Shown here in pieces: positions 1 through 15,500 of a stretch of 64,000 nucleotides of DNA; the stretch's first letter is position 1; every line of letters begins with the position of its first letter. The position numbers and the translations under genes were made by a program. This DNA comes from Dromaius novaehollandiae (taxonomy: Eukaryota > Chordata > Aves > Casuariiformes > Dromaiidae), in the NCBI RefSeq assembly GCF_036370855.1, contig NC_088110.1, positions 24,180,001 to 24,244,000 on the forward strand, in the 5' to 3' direction. Below the pieces are notes generated by a model. It had not been told where the DNA came from and did not search any database. It was given only the letters and a program-made list of their open reading frames with translations.

Positions 1-30
1 CTGCAACGGGGCGAGGGGTCCTGCAAAGCC

Positions 31-48
31 GGGGGGGGGGGGGGGGGG
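31..48. repeat. Poly-G run (18 G) in PDF intron 1
   Basis: An uninterrupted run of 18 G on the plus strand (C on the transcribed minus-strand RNA) lies about 30 bases inside the PDF intron, just downstream of the exon 1 donor. Its length is likely unreliable in any assembly. Confidence 0.9.
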
Positions 49-76
49 AATGTCCCGGCCCCGGGGCGGTCCGTAC

Positions 77-617
77 CGGAGACGTGCACGGCCCAGTGGC
101 GCGGGACGCAGGCGGAGAAGCCGGCGAGGCTGGCGCAGCCCTCGGGGGCGGTGACGAGGCGGGCGTCGAGCACGCGCAGCTCGGGGTTGACGAGGACGCG
201 CAGCGGGAAGGGCTCGAGGCGGCGGGCGCGGCGCAGCGCCGGCGGGTACTGGCGGCACAGGGCGGGCGGCAGCTCCGCCGCGAAGACGCGCAGCGGCACC
301 CCCAGCTGCGGGGCGCTGAGGCCCAGGCAGGGCCCGCGGCGCAGCCCCGCCGCCAGCGCCGCCGCCAGCGCCCGCAGCTCGGCGCCGCCCAGGCGCTCCG
401 GGGCCACGGCGGCGGCGGCGGCGCGCAGCACCGGGGCGCCCACCTGGCACACGCGGGCGAACGGCGGCGCCGGCGGGCCCAGCACGCGCCGCTTCAGCGC
501 CTGCCAGTACGAGCGCTCCCGCGCGCCCCACTCCGCCGCGCCGCCGCACCCCCGCGCCGGGGCCGGGAGCGGGAGCGGGAGCCGCCCCGGGAGCCGCCGC
601 GCCGCCGCCGCCGCCAT
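77..617 (-). CDS. PDF: Peptide deformylase, mitochondrial, exon 1 (partial gene)
   Basis: PDF removes the formyl group from the first methionine of proteins made in mitochondria. Reading leftward from an ATG at 617, exon 1 encodes 180 codons plus one base and ends at a GTACGG donor (GT at 76-75). The N-terminus is Ala/Arg/Pro-rich (residues 1-30), as expected for a mitochondrial presequence. Two of the three metal-site motifs of the family are visible: GLSAPQLG (residues 99-106, motif 1) and EGCASLAG (159-166, motif 2, with the metal-binding Cys). The third motif (HEMDHLQG in human) belongs to exon 2, which lies beyond the left edge. Human PDF also has two exons and follows COG8 on the same strand. 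The exon is extremely GC-rich, so shadow ORFs on the other strand are meaningless. Confidence 0.93.
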
Positions 618-1041
618 GGGCGCCGCCATGCGCGCCGCCGCTGCGCGCGCACCGCTACGGCGGCCGCGAGGGGCCCGCGCGAGGCACCACGGGAAGGCGG
701 CGCGGCGGCCCCTGGCGGTGCGGGGCGGCGCTGCAGGCGCCACCGCTGCGCAGCGCCGAGCACCGCCGGGGCGGGGTGTGGGGGGGTCTTACACGGGTGT
801 GCAACGGCGTGTGTGTGTGTGTGTGCACTGCAGCGCGTGTGCATGCACTGCGGGTATTGTGTGCGTGCGTGTGTGTGTGTGTATGGCATTGCGTGTGCAC
901 GCGTGTTTTCTACCCCGCGCCCTCCCGCTGAGAGCAGCAGCACAGGGTGAGGGCGGGGGGGCTCAGGCATACGTGCTTCCCCAGGGAAACGACTCCGGCT
1001 CCGAGCGGGAGGCACAGCAGCCACGGCAGAGGCAGAAGAGC
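618..1041 (-). promoter_or_regulatory. PDF upstream region, between PDF and the COG8 3' end
   Basis: These 424 bases separate the PDF start codon from the COG8 polyadenylation signal. The first 160 bases are CpG-rich and continue the exon 1 island, so the PDF start site probably lies here. No TATA box is seen. The middle carries a broken GT microsatellite. Nothing coding is recognised. In human, COG8 and PDF transcripts overlap, so read-through across this gap is possible. Confidence 0.5.
809..908. repeat. Interrupted (GT)n / GTGC-type microsatellite
   Basis: Two GT tracts (about 809-824 and 859-882) are joined by alternating purine-pyrimidine sequence with GTGCATGC and GCGTGTGC elements. 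Nearly the whole hundred bases alternate purine and pyrimidine, the pattern that favours left-handed Z-DNA. It sits about 190-290 bases upstream of the PDF ATG. Confidence 0.85.
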
Positions 1042-1047
1042 TTTATT
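1042..1047 (-). other. Polyadenylation signal of COG8
   Basis: TTTATT on the plus strand is AATAAA on the minus strand, 127 bases past the COG8 stop codon. It would give a short 3' UTR of roughly 150 bases. Confidence 0.75.
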
Positions 1048-1173
1048 ATGTAGTGTCCAGCCCTTCCCAAGGGAAGGGACCAACAGAACCCGCCGGTGTG
1101 GAGGGAAACGGCCCCGGTTCACCGTCGGCTGCAGCGCCTGCGGCCTGCCCGGCTCCGCGGCTCGCGGCTGCGG

Positions 1174-3821
1174 CTAGCTGGGGGGCTCCGCGGGGCTCTC
1201 GTCCGCCAGCGCGGCGGGGGGCTGAGCGGGCAGGGCCTCCTCCCGCGCGTGCTGCGGGGGGCCCGGGGCCGGCGCAGGGCTCTCCTGCGCTGCCTCCTCG
1301 CCCGGTGCCGGATCTGCCTCTCGCGCCGGCAGGATGAAGGCCAGGGGCTCCCTGATGGCCCCGACGTCGACGCAGCCCAGCCGGCAGAACCGCTGCAGCT
1401 GGGTGGCGGGGACACCTGCGGAGAGCAGAGGGGACTCGCGGGGCTGCCACCAGCAGGACCCGCCGGCGAGAAAGCAGAGCAGGGAGCACAAGGCCGTGAA
1501 GGGACAAGGGCAGGGTCCCCAGCGCGGCTCCAGCTCCTCCCCTCAGCCCTCCCCAGAAGCGCACCGCGACCGGGGGCGGGGGGCCTTACCCAGCGCCTGC
1601 GCTATCTGGGCCGGAGGAAAGAGGACCTGGAGACAGCGGTTGAGGTAGGGGAGCAGATCTTCCAGGAACACGGTGCAGAACTGGACAAAGAGCTCCTGCT
1701 CGCGCCCGCTGAAAGCTGCCTCCTCCGCCCGGTGAAAGGCCAGGATTATTTTGGTCACCTGGGGACAACGTCATTAATCCCTCAGTCACATCCCCAGACC
1801 ACCCAAGACAGACTCCAAGGCCCGGAGAGCCCCACACGTCTCGGAGAAAACAGCCAATCCTGCCCCGTGCTGCCAGGCTCCCAGCCTCAGCCGCCTGGAC
1901 AAACCGGACAGGCCGCGAGCACATTTCCTTCCACTCTGCTCTGTCGCGGCAAAGCCAAAAGATCTGCAGAGCGAGGCCCGGCCTCGGGAGCCTCACCTGG
2001 CTGAGCGCGTCCTCCAGGCAGGTGGTGACATCCTGGGCCAGGGCCACGGGGCAGCAGAGCCGCAGGTCGTTGAAGGCGACGAGGAGGCTGTTGAGGAAGC
2101 AGGCGAGGGGCGGGAAGTCCAGCAGCACCATGGGCGGCTGCAGGGTGCCCGGCTGGGCCGTCGGCACCGCCACGGCGACGGCGCTGCCCAGCACGGCCGG
2201 GGCGGAGATGAGCGTGTAGGAGTTCATCTCCTCCTGGAACTTCTCCACGGCCTCCTCGACCGCCTTCCTGAAAGCGCCGACGGTGACGCGCTGGAAGATG
2301 GGGGCCAGCTGCCCGCGGAAGTCAGCGCCCACCCTGCTGAAGGAGAGGCCGAAGTACATGCACTGCCCCAGCAGCGAGTCCAGGCGGCCGCCCACCCCGC
2401 GCTGGAGGTCGCCCTCCAGCACCTGCAGGAACTCGGAGACCTTCTGCAGCACCCAGCCGTGGAAGATGGCCCCCTCGTTGAGGGCCTGCTCGTCGGCGGG
2501 CAGGAGCGGCTCCTCGTCGGAGAAGATGGCGCGATACTGCGTGATGATGTCGAAGAGGTGGACGCGGCAGGCCTCGATGGTCTTGGTGATGTGGAAGTAG
2601 GGGTCGTCGTCCGGGATGGCGGCCTGGATGGAGCGCAGCCAGGCGTCGCGCGCCTGCAGGAACTTGATGCGCAGCTCGGCCTCCGTGAAGACGTCCATGC
2701 GCCGCAGGTAGCCGATGACCCGCAGGCAGGCCGGCAGCTGGATGTTGGTGCGCAGCTGCTGGATGAGCTGGTTCAGCATCAGCTGGGTGGACTGGCGGAC
2801 TTCGTCCACGATGCCCTGGGGACAGGGGGACAGCCTCAGCCACGGGTGCCACGCAGCAGCAGCGGGGCCGGGGCGGAGCGCGGCGCACCTGGATCACGGG
2901 GATGGCACTGTGCTTCCTCTCCAGCCGGCGCACGTAGGCGGCGAGCTCCAGCGCCTCCTCGTAGTAGCCATTGCGGACGCACGTGTCCATGAGCTGCGGG
3001 ATCTCCAGGATCTCCAGGATCTCCGTGTGCCGGTTCAGCGTCAGGCTGTTCATGCGCCGGCTGCAGGCGATCTCCTCAGCATCTCGCATGAAGTTCCTGC
3101 GGGAGCGGGACGGGATCAGCACAAGGGCTCCCCCCCCAAGCCCCACGCTGCAGGCAGGCAGCTCCCCCACGCAGGGACCCTCCGGCCTCTCCCCATCCCC
3201 GGCTCCGGCACCAGACTGAGGCTGGGAGGGGGCCCTGGACCTGCCTCCCTCCCCACCCGCACCGGGGCTGCTGCCCCCGGGTCCCTCCTGCCCCCCCGAC
3301 CCCGTCCCAGTCTCGTGGGGGCCCCTTGCTCCGGGGTCGCTCCCTGCATCCCCCCCAGCTGCCCCTCGGACCTTCCCAGCCCCGGCTCCTGCCTCCTCCG
3401 GGGAATCAGCCCCGGCCCCGGCCCCAGGCACTCCCGGGCCCCCCTCTCCTCCGCGGGCCCTGCCCAGCCGCCCCCGGGCCCCCCCGACCCCCCCCCCCCC
3501 GCACCGGCAGGCCTCCTGGAGGGCGGGCAGGCGGGCCAGCAGGCTGCCGAGGCGGAGCTCGATGCCGCCGAAGCCGCGGCCGGCGCGGCCGGTGCACTCG
3601 GCGGAGCGGATGAAGGCCCGGTAGTGCTCGAAGGCCAGGCGCCGCGTCTGCGCCCCGACCCGCGCCCGCTCCGCCGCCAGCCGCGCCGGCTCCCGGCCCA
3701 GCGCCGCCAGCCCCAGCGCCGCCAGCTCCGCCAGGTAAGCGGAGAGCTCGGCGCCGCCGGGCGCCGCCGCGCCGCCCAGCAGCCAGGCCAGCAGGCTGGC
3801 CTCCTCCGCCGCCGCCGCCAT
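1174..3821 (-). CDS. COG8: Conserved oligomeric Golgi complex subunit 8
   Basis: COG8 is a lobe B subunit of the COG tethering complex, which steers retrograde vesicle traffic in the Golgi and so supports glycosylation (Dor1 family). Five coding exons on the minus strand: 3821-3505, 3096-2889, 2815-1997, 1758-1590 and 1415-1174, ending in TAG. All junctions are GT/AG and keep frame, giving 1755 bases and 584 aa (human about 612). The N-terminal 70 residues are divergent and Ala-rich. From the NFMRDAEEI stretch onward the protein follows human closely, for example [20 protein letters not shown] and [20 protein letters not shown]. The C-terminal 50 residues are a Pro/Ala/Glu tail of low similarity. 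It shares a divergent promoter with NIP7. Confidence 0.96.
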
Positions 3822-3985
3822 GCCGCCGCTCTGCCCGCCCGCCGCGCCTCGGTGGTCCCCGCTGACGTGCAGCGGGGGCCGCTCTGCCCTCCCGGCGCGT
3901 CTCGGTGGTGCGCGGCGGCGAAGGCGGTGCTTCCGCTTCCGGGTCCGCTTCCGGGTCCGGCGCGGCCCCGCGTGCGCACGGGGCG
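3822..3985. promoter_or_regulatory. Bidirectional CpG-island promoter of COG8 and NIP7
   Basis: Only 164 bases separate the two start codons. The stretch is GC-rich and without TATA. On the plus strand it holds two tandem 12-base copies containing GCTTCCGGGTCC (3935-3959), each an ETS/GABP-type CCGGAAGC on the opposite strand, plus a CRE-like TGACGTG near 3862 and an NRF1-like GCGTGCGCAC near 3971. ETS, CRE and NRF1 sites are typical of housekeeping divergent promoters. Use of these sites is inferred. Confidence 0.7.
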
Positions 3986-5285
3986 ATGCGGCCGCTGACG
4001 GAGGCGGAGACGCGCGCGGTGTTCGAGAAGCTCGGGAGATAGTGAGGGAGCGGAGCGGGACCGGGAGCGGGACCGGGGGGACCCGGAGGATAGTGAGGCA
4101 CCCGGACCGGGAGCGGGGGGAACGGAAGATAGTGAGGGACCGGGAGCGGGGGGATCCGGGGGATAGTGAAGGACCCGGACCGGGGGGATCCGGGGGGCCG
4201 GGAAATAGTGAGGGACCGGGGAGGGGGGTTGACTGTGGACAGTGGCAGCTGCGGGATGGGGGGATCTTGGGGGGGGGGGGAGGGGACCAGGCAGGCCAGG
4301 GCACAGCGAGGGGGCCCAGCAGTGGCGAGGGGACAGGGGGAGGCGGGGATGGGAGCCACGCTCTGCTGTGGCAGGTAGGTGGGATGGGAGGCCTGAGGGG
4401 CAGCAGAGGGGCTTGGGGGGGGGGGCATGTGGGGCTGGGGGCCTTGGGCAGGCTGGGGCGCACGCGCGGCAGGGCCGATGGGGCGCACGCGCCTGGGCGC
4501 TCATGGCCTCTCCCCACAGCATTGGCGAGAACATCCAGCTGCTGGTGGACCGGCCCGATGGCACCTACTGCTTCCGCCTGCACCGGGACCGTGTCTACTA
4601 CGTGAGGTGAGTGGGCCGGGGTGGCTGCCACCGTGGCGTCGGGCCGGGGGAACCGCGCTGGCGGGCGCCCGCGGCCCTCCCGGCTCGGGAGCCACTGCAG
4701 CGCTGCCGCATCTCTCCACAGCGAGAAGCTGCTGAAGGTGGCCACGAGCGTCCCCCGCGACAGCCTGGTCGCGCTGGGCACCTGCTTCGGGAAGTTCACC
4801 AAGACGCAGAAGTTCCGGCTCAGCGTCACGGCGCTGGATTTCCTCGCACCCTACGCCAAGGTGGGCGGCAGCACCCCCATCCCGGTGTGGCCCCGCGCCC
4901 GGCCCCCACGGCCCCTCACCGCCCTGGGCCTCTCTTGCAGTACAAGGTGTGGGTGAAGCCTGGCTCCGAGCAGTCCTTCCTCTACGGCAACCACGTGCTG
5001 AAGTCGGGCCTGGGCCGCATCACAGAGAACACGGCCCAGTACCAGGGCGTGGTGGTGTACTCCATGGCCGACGTCCCGCTGGTGAGCGGCCGGGCCGTCC
5101 CCGCGGTGGGGACGCAGGGGCTGGGGCGGGAAACTCTCCCTCCTTCTCACCTCCTCCATCCGCAGGGATTTGGGGTGGCCGCGAAGTCCACCCAGGACTG
5201 CAGGAAGGTGGACCCCATGGCGATCGTGGTGTTCCACCAGGCCGACGTCGGGGAGTACGTGCGGAGCGAGGACACGCTGACTTAG
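3986..5285 (+). CDS. NIP7: 60S ribosome biogenesis factor NIP7
   Basis: NIP7 is a nucleolar protein needed for 27S pre-rRNA processing and 60S subunit assembly; its C-terminal PUA domain binds RNA. Five exons: 3986-4041, 4520-4606, 4722-4860, 4941-5081 and 5166-5285 (TAG). They total 543 bases, 180 aa, the same length as human. The protein starts [18 protein letters not shown]. Exon 2 gives [19 protein letters not shown], and the PUA part includes [20 protein letters not shown] and [19 protein letters not shown]. Exon 1 ends in TA and exon 2 begins with C, restoring a Tyr codon. Reading through the donor gives an immediate TAG. Intron 1 opens with a minisatellite that copies the donor. Confidence 0.97.
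4036..4230 (+). repeat. G-rich minisatellite spanning the NIP7 exon 1 donor
   Basis: Five imperfect units of 34 to 51 bases each carry the core ATAGTGAGG or ATAGTGAAGG followed by GGGACCGGGAGCGGG-like sequence. The first core is the real NIP7 splice donor (GT at 4042). Further copies place GT at 4093, 4132, 4166 and 4208. The rest of intron 1 (to about 4470) stays G-rich but is less clearly repeated. Confidence 0.85.
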
Positions 5286-6161
5286 CGGAGCTGCGCGCTC
5301 CGGAAACGCGAGCAACTCTGGGCAGAACGGACCTTGTCCCGCAGCGTCTGCGCACCGCCGGCACGGGGGCAGCAGGGAGCAGGCCCTGCGCAGGGTGGCA
5401 GGGGCAGCGGCACTGCCCCGCGCCTGCCCCCGCGAGCAGCTGCTCCCCAGAGCGGCTGCTCTGGTGCTGTGATTGTATAAAGCCGTTTCCCTCTTTCGTA
5501 AACTGCGTTTTGTCTTGTGTAGAGCCTCAGCGGGGTCAGTCCTCACCCCCCCAGCCCAGGGTGGGGGTTACACTTTGAGTTTGCCTTCCTCAGGCCAGTG
5601 TCAGATGGTGACACGCACCGAGTGTGAACGTGGAGGGAAAAAGCACCGCATCGGGGCTCAGGGGGAGGCAGCACCCGGCCCCTGCTCTCGGCCTGGGCTT
5701 CAGCCGTCGGAGCTGACGGCCGCGCTTCCCCGGCCGGGAGGAACGGGGCAGGGAAGGACTCGCTCCACCTCGGCTTGCAGGGCTGGGCTGCAGCCAGCGC
5801 TCTGGTTGTGCCAGGGGTTGTTTACGGGGTTTCTAACAGAAAAGGCATGTTAAGGCTCCGTCTTTAAAGAGCGGCAGAGACGTAACAAACAGTTCCCAAC
5901 AAACACAAAGTTAAGGCAGTTACTTCAAACCTTTTTTCCTTCAAAGTGGTATCAGCAGAGGCAGGGCTAGAGCCGAATGCAGGAGCCCAGGGAGCTCTGC
6001 ACGCCCGGCTGCGCTGCCCTCTCCCCGAGACGGGATCCGGTCCTGCCCTCCCTGTCCCGCGGCAGCTAGGGGCCGGTGTGGAGGTGCGGAGGAGCGGCGT
6101 GGTTCCCGTTTGCCGTGGGCAGAGGCAGGGCGGGCGCAGGCAGCGGCGGTGCTCGGAGCCC
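5286..6161. other. Convergent 3' ends of NIP7 and TMED6
   Basis: NIP7 and TMED6 are transcribed toward each other here. A TATAAA at about 5475 on the plus strand is a weak variant polyadenylation signal for NIP7. No canonical AATAAA for TMED6 was found on the minus strand. Nothing else coding is recognised. Confidence 0.5.
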
Positions 6162-11738
<5,577 letters not shown>

Positions 11739-12559
11739 TTTATTTCACAGAAGACCATTCAGGCACGGACTCCAACTTTGGCACCGGAAGGCAAGACACA
11801 CAGTGCCCTCAGGGTTCACAGGAGGAAGGTGTTACCGGAAAGCTGAAATTCCTTTAAGACAGGCTCAAAATCACTAAACACGAACTTTTAATGCGGGAAC
11901 AACCAATACTTAAGTACTGAAACAAAAAATATACATGCTGTTAAAGCCTCAAGAACCTCACAGGGAGAAATTCCCACTTGCAAACTATACATTTACAAAG
12001 CAGAGAGAAATGTAAAAAACCAAAGCAGATCACCTTGCCTAAATTTCTTCTCCACAGAATCTGTGGGACTATGTGCTGCCTCTCTCCCCAGAGGGACTGA
12101 GTGCAAGTAGAGGAAGCCTATCAGACAAAAGATTCACAAGCAGTTTAAGACAAATTAAAACGTATAAAAATAGCCACTGATTTGACAGCATCTGAGCAGA
12201 TAGAACTGTCATTTTAGCAACCGATGAGGTTGAAATTCATCCTGCAAAGGCTGCAGGTGTCAGGTGTCAGAGGAAGTCTCACTCCAGGCCATTTCTGAGG
12301 AAGTGCAAGTCAGGCTGCATAGCTTCTGCCAGCTGCAGAAGATCTAAACTTTGCAGCCACAACTAGAAAGACAAGGTGCCTTAATTCCTGTCAAATGTGG
12401 TTTCTGTCTGCTGCAGCATTCTCCGGTACCAAATAGTCATGCTGTCCCCATCACCCACCAGGGAAGAGCACTGGAACCTCACTGCTATTATTGCTCTGGT
12501 CCATCTTTCAAAGGAAAAGTAAGAATATTTTTGCATTGAAGGTCCCTTGGCTTCCACTT
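11739..12559 (-). other. TERF2 3' UTR with polyadenylation signal
   Basis: The minus-strand AATAAA at 11744-11739 is the first canonical signal past the TERF2 stop codon. It implies a 3' UTR of about 840 bases. No long reading frame is present. Confidence 0.65.
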
Positions 12560-15500
12560 TTAGAGAATTCCCAGCTTCTTCATGGTCCGCCAGCGATCCT
12601 TGATCATCACTGCTGTGCGGTTCCGGAAGGGGTATTTTTGGCAAATGGACTTCCATCTCCCTTCTCCAAACTTCTTCACTCCATCTTTGATCCACTCACT
12701 TTCCTGTATTGTCCATTTCTACAAAAGAGCAGGTAAACAATGTTCTGTGATCAACATAGCACAGTTTCAGGAAGGAGCTGCACTTGGCTGAGAAACTGCA
12801 CTCTACCTTCTTCTTCTCCCTAGCATATTATCTCTCTTTTACTCTAGGATCTGTTCTAGTAACAAGGAGAAAAGGCAGAAATTCAAAAGCATATACAGCC
12901 TTTAATGTTACAAATAAGGCAAATGCTAAGGTCCAACGCAAGTTCAGGAGCAGCTCTGCTTCCCAAAGCACAACACTGGGTACATGAGAGAGGAATTACC
13001 CCTTGATGCAAGAGCAATCAGAGGTGCAAAGCGCTCGCTGCTTACGCCCTGCGTAACAGCACACAAGTAGAGCAATAAAGAATCTGCAAGTTCAGCTCTG
13101 CAGTCCCCCTGAATTTTTGTACTGAGACGGAACAAAAAAGAATTGAAGAAAGTGAGTCATAGTGAACAGTGCTACATTGTGTAGAGCAGCACAAAAGCAA
13201 GCAGCTATTTACCTAAAACCAAGGGAAAGAGTCACTAGAAGCACCTGACTTTGGAGCTCTTGGAAGGTAACAGCTGCCATATGCGCACATCTCACCAAAC
13301 AAGAGCCTCTCCAGTGCTGGCAGAACACGGCAGCTCTAGCTCCAAGCCGCACACAGCAAGGAAAAGGGACTTTCCTCAAGTACCGATGCCAGGCACGTGG
13401 GTGGCACACAGCTTTAGCCAACTATCAAACTGTTCTGGTTCTAGCAGAGAAACTCAAGCTCGCTCTGTGAATACAAAGACCTGCACAACTCAGATCAAGC
13501 CTGGATACTGCAAGCACTTGCCTCAGTAAATATCACTCTTCACCACAGCAGCTTGTGCTCCATTTAAAGCGCAGCAGCAGCTTGTGCTGCTCCAGCAAAC
13601 TGCATGCTGCTAAGGAAGCAGTCTGAGCTTCAAAAGGGCCTCCTCACCAACCGACCTCAAATTAGCTGACAGTCTGCTCCGCTATAGGCTGTGTTCTAAT
13701 TTCAGATCTACAGAGAGGATGTAAGGGCTCCACATTACCTGCTTCTTGGAACCGAAGACCGCAGAGTTGTGGCTGTTCATCTCAAGTGATACTGAAAAAC
13801 AAACCAAGTGGGTTACGTTTCGCGGTAACTGGGAGGTATACGGACCTCCTTGATGCCTTTGGCTTAACTGCAGGACTCAGCAGTTAGATACAACAAAAAC
13901 ATCCTGTGAGAGACAATGAAACCGAAATCCTCTATCCCCCCTTTTCTGCAGTTACAGCATACCCAGCCTTTCTGTTTCAAGGCATTAACTGCCTTGCCAT
14001 TAACTGGCCCAAAGAGGATCCATTTTGTTTTAAAGTAGCTAGTACGTTGAGGAGAATGGGGGCATCCATCCAGAAAGCAGCTAGGCTGTACTCTGAAGCT
14101 GGAATTAGATATTCCAGAGCCTTGTCCACTTCTTCTCACCAGCGGTGCCAGCTAAGCTGTGTATGTAGTTGCAAAGGGAACTGGACTACAAGTTTGGTCT
14201 GTCTGAAAACAATCTTTATTCCACAGCAGTAAAAGTGGGAACTGGGAAAGCTGTAGTTCTGATAATTAAATCCTACAAATTAAAGATAATTATTCTGAAA
14301 CTTGAACAGGAGTTCTTGGCATGCATTTCAGATTAGAGATACAACCATTTTCTTAGGCTTTTAGTGTTTCTAGTTTCAGAATCCAGTCACACAGAAGGTA
14401 GCAAGACACCTGTGAATAAGCCACAAAGCCAGGGTTATCAGTTACCACCTGCACCAGGGATTCTGTTCTTACCTGCATCTGAGAATAGATCGTCCTCCTC
14501 ACTCCAAACATCTTTTTCTTCTTCAGCAAATGAGCTGTTCCACCTTGGTTTAGCAGGCCTGAAAGCAAGCAAGCATTTATTTCAGCTGCTAGCTAGGGAG
14601 AATTTTGTTCTAGGGAGCTCAACAATAACCCGAAAGGCTCACAGAAGAGCCTGCTACCATCTGCAGACTGGCTGGAAGGTGCAGGGCCACCTGGATCACA
14701 GCAGACAGGCCTATGGTGAGCACGCAGCAGAGAGAAACACGGCAGCTTGTCCAACCCTAAAGCAATACGTATACATGCCACCCCCTGCATGCCCCTCAGG
14801 CAGAGCACCAGTCCTTAAGAGCCCCTGACTGAAAGTAGTGTGCATCACATTCTCAAATACAAATGGCACATTGTATTTTGTAATCAGTATTTACAAAAAC
14901 ATATCTGGGATTAACTACACAATTAAACAGTTAGAGCAAACACAAAAAAACAGCTAGACTTCCCTGGCCTTTGTCTATGGCATGAACTCGGGAACAGCTC
15001 AGGGCAGAAGCCCTCAGTATTCTCAGGAAGCATTTAATTCTTACCATTTCACTACTAACACTACTGTGGTCAACTGAGCTACAGAGGCATCTCACTGAGA
15101 TCAACTGCCTTAATGCCATCACTTGCTTGCAGCACTCAAGCACAATCCTGGGACATGAAATTAGATGTGTTAAAAAAAATACTTTAAAAGGTTTGCTCGT
15201 GGCTACCATATACGATGTAATTGAAATCACTTATGAGTACAGCAAAATAACTGCTCTCTATTCTTACTTATGAAGTTGCACTTTTTAGCTCCTCTTTCTT
15301 GCACATAAGCATTTAAGAATAAGTCATCGGCAGAGATGCACATGATCGGTTAAAGCCTTCCAGAAAGACATCTATCACCAGCAACCATCACTATCAAGAC
15401 GACTTACATTTAAAGGCTACAACCAGCCAAAACAACCACACAAGAAGCGCTGCTAATAAATCAGGTTTCCAGGTGAACTGGAAACCGTTCCACGCAGCAC

